Shown in pieces: positions 60,068 to 64,000 of a stretch of DNA of 64,000 bases (its first letter is position 1; every line of letters begins with the position of its first letter). Location of the stretch: the IMG/VR virus record IMGVR_UViG_3300036853_000417, positions 18,151 to 82,150 of that record; one strand, written 5' to 3'. Source of the stretch: a virus. The notes under the pieces are model-generated. The model saw only the letters and a list, made by a program, of their open reading frames with translations, did no database searches and was not told the origin of the DNA. Made by a program: the position numbers and the translations under genes.

Positions 60068-60116
60068 TTGACAACTACTGGTAGTTGCGGTATACTCATT
60101 ATAACTACCAGTAGTT
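60068..60116 (+). promoter_or_regulatory. consensus promoter with two AACTACnnGTAGTT operators
   Basis: TTGACA (60068-60073), 17 bp, TATACT (60091-60096). Palindromes AACTACTGGTAGTT (60073-60086) and AACTACCAGTAGTT (60103-60116) flank the -10 with centres 30 bp apart, about three turns. A repressor at both could shut the promoter. Confidence 0.85.
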
Positions 60117-60149
60117 GTATGAAGCGAGTCAGAGAGCGGAGAGAAACGT

Positions 60150-60752
60150 ATGGCTGAATTTGATGGTAATGCACTTGGACAAGAGGCAGTGCGCATGCTG
60201 TATGGCTACATTACCTTGATGATTGGTCCCAGAATGTATCGTGGATGGCGGGCTACCATGCTCCCTGATGATCTTCTAGAACAGTATCAACAGGCACCTC
60301 TTTACCGGGATATCCAACTCCTTGTCCGCATCGCCAATGGAGATATCGAGCGCGACCAGGCAAGTGAGGACATATTGGATGAGATTCTTGCCGCAATTCA
60401 GCAAGTACGAGATGACCTACAGCGACCACCATCTGGGGCATGGCTATTTACGCAGACATCTGAGTTCTTGCAAACTCCCCTCGGTCAGATGCTCCAACAG
60501 GCAGAGTTCTGGTTGGCCAGCCCAGACCTCATTACCCTTTCCGAAGCTGCGTCCCTTTACACCGGACAGGCAAATCTCAATGGACTCAAAATCATCCAGC
60601 GTTTGATCGCCAAACGAGAACAGGGAAAGTATGACCAGAAGGGGAGACAGACCGGATTGCAGGTTATTATTGATCCCTTTGAGCAAAATCCACAACACAA
60701 TAAGCGCGTTCGCCGAAGTGAGGTCGAACGACTCAAGGCAGAGAGAGCATAA
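60150..60752 (+). CDS. putative DNA-binding protein (HTH/excisionase-like C-terminus)
   Basis: 200 residues. The first 115 are helical. From residue 127, DLITLSEAASLYTGQANLNG, then LKIIQRLIAKREQGKYDQKG and a basic RVRRSEVERLKAERA, resemble the winged HTH of excisionase/MerR-like proteins. GGAGAG precedes the ATG. It lies under an operator pair inside the inverted-repeat cassette, so it may regulate itself. Confidence 0.65.
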   Translation: MAEFDGNALGQEAVRMLYGYITLMIGPRMYRGWRATMLPDDLLEQYQQAPLYRDIQLLVRIANGDIERDQASEDILDEILAAIQQVRDDLQRPPSGAWLFTQTSEFLQTPLGQMLQQAEFWLASPDLITLSEAASLYTGQANLNGLKIIQRLIAKREQGKYDQKGRQTGLQVIIDPFEQNPQHNKRVRRSEVERLKAERA

Positions 60753-61028
60753 ATGGAATCAGCGGAAGGAGTATTGTCAATGATAGAGCAAACAGTCACA
60801 TGGCATACGGTGAAGCATGGCAATGGATCTCGCAACCAGATGCGTGTGAACGGCAAGGTGGTCCTGGAAGATTATTATCTTGCTGGCGGTCATACATACG
60901 AAATACCACAAGGACGAGGCAAGCCACGAGCGAGGGTCTGCTTTAAGGAAACTCCTCGTGGTGATGGAAAAGTACTGTGGGAAGAAAACGATGGCATCGC
61001 AGAATTGGAACGAGTTCGTTTATCCTAG
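60753..61028 (+). CDS. small hypothetical protein of the cassette
   Basis: 91 residues, start directly after the upstream stop; a second ATG (MIEQTVTWHT, 60780) is possible. A small beta-rich fold (MRVNGKVVLEDYYLAGGHTY). Function not recognised. It ends just before the right inverted repeat. Confidence 0.58.
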   Translation: MESAEGVLSMIEQTVTWHTVKHGNGSRNQMRVNGKVVLEDYYLAGGHTYEIPQGRGKPRARVCFKETPRGDGKVLWEENDGIAELERVRLS

Positions 61029-61074
61029 TGCCTAATCTTTACTGCCTAAAATTGACTCGAAACAGCCGAAAGGC

Positions 61075-61124
61075 TATCGGTCAGCGTTGCTGCCAGGATT
61101 TGTAAACCATCCAGACGAGGTTTC
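61075..61124 (-). repeat. 50-bp inverted repeat, right copy
   Basis: Reverse complement of 60006-60055 with six mismatches. With its partner it encloses promoter, operators and two genes. Confidence 0.8.
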
Positions 61125-61170
61125 TTAGTTGAGTAGCGCATTCTGGCTCAAAGGCTTCGCTAGTAGAGAA

Positions 61171-61199
61171 AAAGGCGGGGTTGGACCCCGCCTGATTGT
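61171..61199. terminator. bidirectional rho-independent terminator
   Basis: AGGCGGGG and CCCCGCCT form an 8-bp stem with a 5-base loop. On the minus strand it is followed by TTTTT, ending the leftward 404-residue gene; on the plus strand TGATTGTTT follows. Confidence 0.85.
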
Positions 61200-61203
61200 T
61201 TCA

Positions 61204-62418
61204 TTATTGAATGGTACATCGGGTGAGTACTGTCTGTTTTACTTCCCTATATAGACCTTGATCCTTGACTGTCGCCTTGAGTGTGTAGGTCTCTTTCACA
61301 TTCAACACATCTCTGGATGAGAACCATACGAACTGATTCCCCTTCTCATCAGAGAGATTGTAGATAGAAGTAGTAGTAAAGCCCCTTCTCCCATATACAG
61401 GAGACTCGATATATTTTACAGAGTCACAGGTCAGAGTGAATATTGTACGCTGTCCGACCTCTCCCTGCCACTCTGACGTGACTGCAACCTGTTTTTCTTT
61501 CATTGCCCTGTTGTAGGCAGAGAAGAGGCTAGCCGCGGTCCCGACATTCCTAGAATTGACATAACTTAATTTACAGATGGTATACAGGTTATGCATGTAG
61601 TCATCAGGAAGGACTTGTAACTCTCGAACCCACTCAAGAGCCAGTTTGCTCGTCTCCTGGTCTGCATCACTGGGTTTGAATGCACTATAGGGATTTTTCT
61701 TGTAATAATCCATTGCTTGAATGGCTACATCAGCAGTGGCGGCTTTGTCTCCAAAGCTATCGCGGGCATCACCGCGAGAGACCCATCCATACTTGCGCAT
61801 GCAAGCATGTACCCATGCCAGATAGCACTCCAGGTCAAATGCACTTACCTTGCCACCATACCCTCCTCCGAGCAAGTCGTCATCCGTACAGGAAGATGCT
61901 TCTTCCATTGCCTGTGATAGAATTTCAGCAGAGGCTGCAACACTCATTGGGTCAGCATGTCCTGTGAAGTCCTTCAAGCAGGTTCTCCCTACCTGTTTGA
62001 TTTCACCACTAGATGATTTCAAGAGATAGGTATCATTGCGGAGACGATTTTGATGGCAGTGATCACACTGTGGATCACTATTATAATAGCCGGAAAGTTC
62101 TCCATCTGAGATAAGGCCAGGGACGGCATGGATAATATTTTGCATTGCTCCTTGATCATCATAGGTGTGCTCAAGGGTGGCAACAAAGATCCATCCATTA
62201 ACAATGGGTGTCTCTCCTGAAACACGAACACGATAGAAGAGAGAAACCATCCCATATTGATCCTTCTCGCTATCTGTTCCAAGCTGCTCTAAAGTGATAG
62301 GAGCAGTATGGAGTCTTTTGGCTCTCCTATTCAACTTTTCTAAACGCTCTGTGAGTGTGTCTATATTTTGTGCTGGAATACGAAATTCCTGAGAAATCTG
62401 ATTGATGAGTGCATTCAT
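61204..62418 (-). CDS. conserved phage-type protein with zinc knuckle and OB-like C-terminus
   Basis: 404 residues starting MNALINQISQEF, with AAAGGATC 7 bp upstream; an in-frame ATG at 62436 would overlap that site. CDHCHQNRLRNDTYLLKSSS and GRTCLKDFTGH near residues 116-150 make a CxxC...C zinc site. The end (GQRTIFTLTCDSVKYIES, YTLKATVKDQGLYREVKQTV) resembles an OB-fold. Similar proteins occur in other phages and plasmids without a firm role. It may act on single-stranded DNA, which is inference. Confidence 0.72.
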   Translation of the reverse strand: MNALINQISQEFRIPAQNIDTLTERLEKLNRRAKRLHTAPITLEQLGTDSEKDQYGMVSLFYRVRVSGETPIVNGWIFVATLEHTYDDQGAMQNIIHAVPGLISDGELSGYYNSDPQCDHCHQNRLRNDTYLLKSSSGEIKQVGRTCLKDFTGHADPMSVAASAEILSQAMEEASSCTDDDLLGGGYGGKVSAFDLECYLAWVHACMRKYGWVSRGDARDSFGDKAATADVAIQAMDYYKKNPYSAFKPSDADQETSKLALEWVRELQVLPDDYMHNLYTICKLSYVNSRNVGTAASLFSAYNRAMKEKQVAVTSEWQGEVGQRTIFTLTCDSVKYIESPVYGRRGFTTTSIYNLSDEKGNQFVWFSSRDVLNVKETYTLKATVKDQGLYREVKQTVLTRCTIQ

Positions 62419-62507
62419 GGTTTTTGATCCTTTCATTATTTTCTTCTCACATATTGGTGTGTGTATATCAATGCTTTTAGGGACGCCTTGAGGGGGAGGG
62501 GATCATA

Positions 62508-62777
62508 TCAAATACGATCCTCTTGAGCTGACTGATCATCGACTTTGATATAGACGCTGTAACCGGATGTCTTTTTGTCCCGTCCATCAAGACGATACCA
62601 ATCAGTTCCGCACTGGATATTCTTTGCAGTTATGCGCACTATTTTCGCTTTCCGTAATCTATTATATGCTAACTTCAAGTAGACTACTGTGCCATAAGCT
62701 ATATCATTTGGCTCAATCTTTCGATATCCTAGCGGCCCATTACCTTTATCATCATACTTGATATAAAGAGCTTCCAT
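62508..62777 (-). CDS. small early-type hypothetical protein
   Basis: 89 residues with AGAGGAAAAG ahead of the ATG and the shared AAGTTCTGAAAG leader. Beta-rich (AYGTVVYLKLAYNRLRKAKI). It is first behind the promoter at 62825-62853. Confidence 0.6.
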   Translation of the reverse strand: MEALYIKYDDKGNGPLGYRKIEPNDIAYGTVVYLKLAYNRLRKAKIVRITAKNIQCGTDWYRLDGRDKKTSGYSVYIKVDDQSAQEDRI

Positions 62778-62824
62778 TTTCTTTTCCTCTTTCAGAACTT
62801 GTGTGTTTTTCTTCTTACATGTAT

Positions 62825-62853
62825 ATCATAACATATAGGTATACATATGTCAA
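62825..62853 (-). promoter_or_regulatory. leftward early-type promoter of the repeated cassette
   Basis: Minus-strand TTGACA (62853-62848), 17 bp, TATGAT (62830-62825). Upstream are the CAGAACCTTT element and a 20-bp palindrome, as in the other copies. Confidence 0.82.
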
Positions 62854-62895
62854 TGCTTTTATGGGCAATTTTGAGGCAATTTTCAAAGGTTCTGA

Positions 62896-62915
62896 AAAGT
62901 TATGTGTATAATTTT
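62896..62915. promoter_or_regulatory. 20-bp palindromic operator candidate, copy 4
   Basis: AAAgTTAT, GTGT, ATAATTTT, one mismatch, 42 bp upstream of the -35 of the last leftward promoter. Confidence 0.65.
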
Positions 62916-63093
62916 TGGATTCTGGCGAAGTCTATGAACATATCCAAACTTCCATCGCAATATATTCAGGAGAAAAGTAATGCCTGTGGCTACATAGCCG
63001 CACATCAATGATAGATAATTATCTGTTCTTCCTCTTGCTACTCTGAAGATGTATCTCAAAGATACGCAACCGATAGGGGGAATGAGTATGGAG

Positions 63094-63700
63094 GTTCCAT
63101 CTTCATGCTGGGAGTGGAGCAAGTTGCAACTGGGAAGATGATCCTGTGTTCCGTTTCATCTCCATGTAGGAGCAGGGCAGGTTGCAACGACATGTGATAC
63201 ATTTCACCGCGTATGTAACTGAAAGTTTCACTGCCATGCTAGTTGTGAGACATGCTGCAACTTTGAGCTATCTCTAAGATCGTCCAACGTTCAGCAAGTT
63301 TCACTACCATTCTGGTTGTGGGACACGTTGCAACTGGTCCTTGGTGAACATCGCTACGAGACTATTGGTTTCACTGCCATTCTGGTTGTGGGACATGTTG
63401 CAACTGCTGAAAATGCAAACCGAGCACTGCTTTATACATAATGTTTCACTGCCATTCTGGTTGTGAGGCACGTTGCAACCTATGATGGATTGGTTGGTCG
63501 TTGCACGGTTTCAAAGTTTCACTGCCATTCTGGTTGTGGGGCATGTTGCAACCTATGATGGATTGGTTGGTCGTTGCACGGTTTCAAAGTTTCACTGCCA
63601 TTCTGGTTGTGGGGCATGTTGCAACCTGAGGATAGCACTGCGATTACACTTGGATTGCGTGCCGTTTCACTGCCATGCTGGTTGTGGGACACGTTGCAAC
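63094..63700 (-). CRISPR. CRISPR array, nine 36-37-bp repeats, two degenerate
   Basis: Repeats start at 63094, 63153, 63225, 63298, 63368, 63443, 63516, 63589 and 63664. On the plus strand each begins GTTTCACTGCCAT and ends GTTGCAAC. Spacers are 33-38 nt, except 22 between the two degenerate left copies. Read leftward the repeat ends GTGAAAC, the usual 3' end of CRISPR repeats, and degeneracy at the left marks the trailer end, so transcription is probably leftward with the leader to the right of 63700. The spacers at 63480-63515 and 63553-63588 are identical. No cas gene is in the window. Confidence 0.92.
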
Positions 63701-64000
63701 CGGAAGTCGATTTTGATGGCTTGTCAGGCTGCTCTAGATGGATAGTTTCGCAAATCGGGAAATATCTTCATCATTTCTTCTGGAAAAGGGGAAGATACTT
63801 CTTGTTTGTGCTCAAGTTTTCTCGAAAATCGAGGCTATTTGAGGACAAAATGCGAACATGCAACGTGTTCCATAACCTGGGGATTCTTTGTTCAATCCCA
63901 GGATTGAATGGAGTATCTTGTTGAAACCAGACTCAGTTCTTCGGAACTCCGTTAGAAGCGAATATATAGGTACCATAGAGTGCGTGGCCAGCTCGATGCG
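63701..64000. other. non-coding region, probable CRISPR leader
   Basis: The 300 bp right of the array carry no convincing gene. A long frame over the array (63473-63924) is an artefact of repeats. The hairpin-prone GGGATTC...CAATCCC is near 63880-63902. If the array is read leftward this holds the leader and promoter. Confidence 0.45.

Noticed and set aside
62440-62490. Another copy of the early promoter cassette before the 404-residue gene
   Set aside because: TTGATA and the spacer resemble the cassette, but the -10 position reads GAGAAG, so it is probably decayed or inactive.
62930-63090. More degenerate CRISPR repeats left of 63094
   Set aside because: ACGCAAC near 63064 resembles the repeat end, but no 37-bp unit aligns convincingly.
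63473-63924. Two reading frames across the CRISPR repeats
   Set aside because: Their repeated protein sequence comes from the repeat-spacer units and they lack ribosome sites.

Overview
The window is mostly the genome, or a large part, of a tailed dsDNA phage or prophage (about 1-62.9 kb), ending at a CRISPR array that looks like bacterial chromosome. A siphovirus-type virion is indicated: terminase small and large subunits, portal, prohead protease-scaffold fusion, HK97-type capsid, tail tube, tail assembly chaperones with a -1 frameshift, a 1247-residue tape measure, Dit/Tal-like tail tip, LLH holin and GH25 endolysin. An orphan RNA resembling the HEARO/IscB omega-RNA class, moderate G+C and 15-residue solenoid-like repeats point to a Ktedonobacteria (Chloroflexota) host. 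That assignment is inference; no ribosomal or marker gene is present.

Layout. 1-5.3 kb: leftward accessory genes (VWA protein, HNH protein, a ParB-domain/beta-class DNA methyltransferase fusion, small unknowns). 5.5-11.3 kb: a rightward DNA-base modification island with ParB-like proteins, a TAGT-type glycosyltransferase, a P-loop kinase, a TET/JBP-type dioxygenase, a glycosylase-fold base-modifying enzyme and an FAD protein; a strong promoter sits at 7243-7271. 11.3-15 kb: terminase and portal. 15-20.4 kb: small proteins and a DNA methyltransferase gene split in two by an antisense HNH gene. 20.4-22.5 kb: protease-scaffold. 22.5-25.8 kb: leftward small-gene operon. 25.9-28.8 kb: leftward glycoside hydrolase, tRNA-Ile(GAU), structured RNA locus and a small leftward gene. 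28.9-30.3 kb: small rightward operon. 30.4-33.7 kb: capsid module behind a structured leader. 33.66-35.4 kb: group I intron core, antisense HNH gene and tRNA-Ile(UAU). 35.5-42.1 kb: fibre and decoration proteins, SGNH hydrolase, and a 709-residue protein of 43 repeats. 42.1-57.5 kb: connector, tail, a C5-cytosine methyltransferase set among the tail genes, tape measure, tail tip and holin. 57.7-62.8 kb: regulators, endolysin, a cassette bounded by inverted repeats, and leftward early-type genes. 63.1-63.7 kb: CRISPR array, probably transcribed leftward.

How it fits together. The cytosine methyltransferase, TET-like enzyme and glycosyltransferase form a plausible 5mC to 5hmC to glycosylated-C pathway. 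The kinase, glycosylase-fold protein and FAD enzyme suggest a second, amino-acid-type branch of the kind known for thymine. Several leftward and rightward early-type operons share a promoter cassette (TTGACA, 17 bp, TATGAT-like) with a 20-bp palindrome upstream. A fourth palindrome lies inside a tail gene, suggesting one phage regulator acting at dispersed sites. No integrase, DNA polymerase or cas gene is visible in the window.
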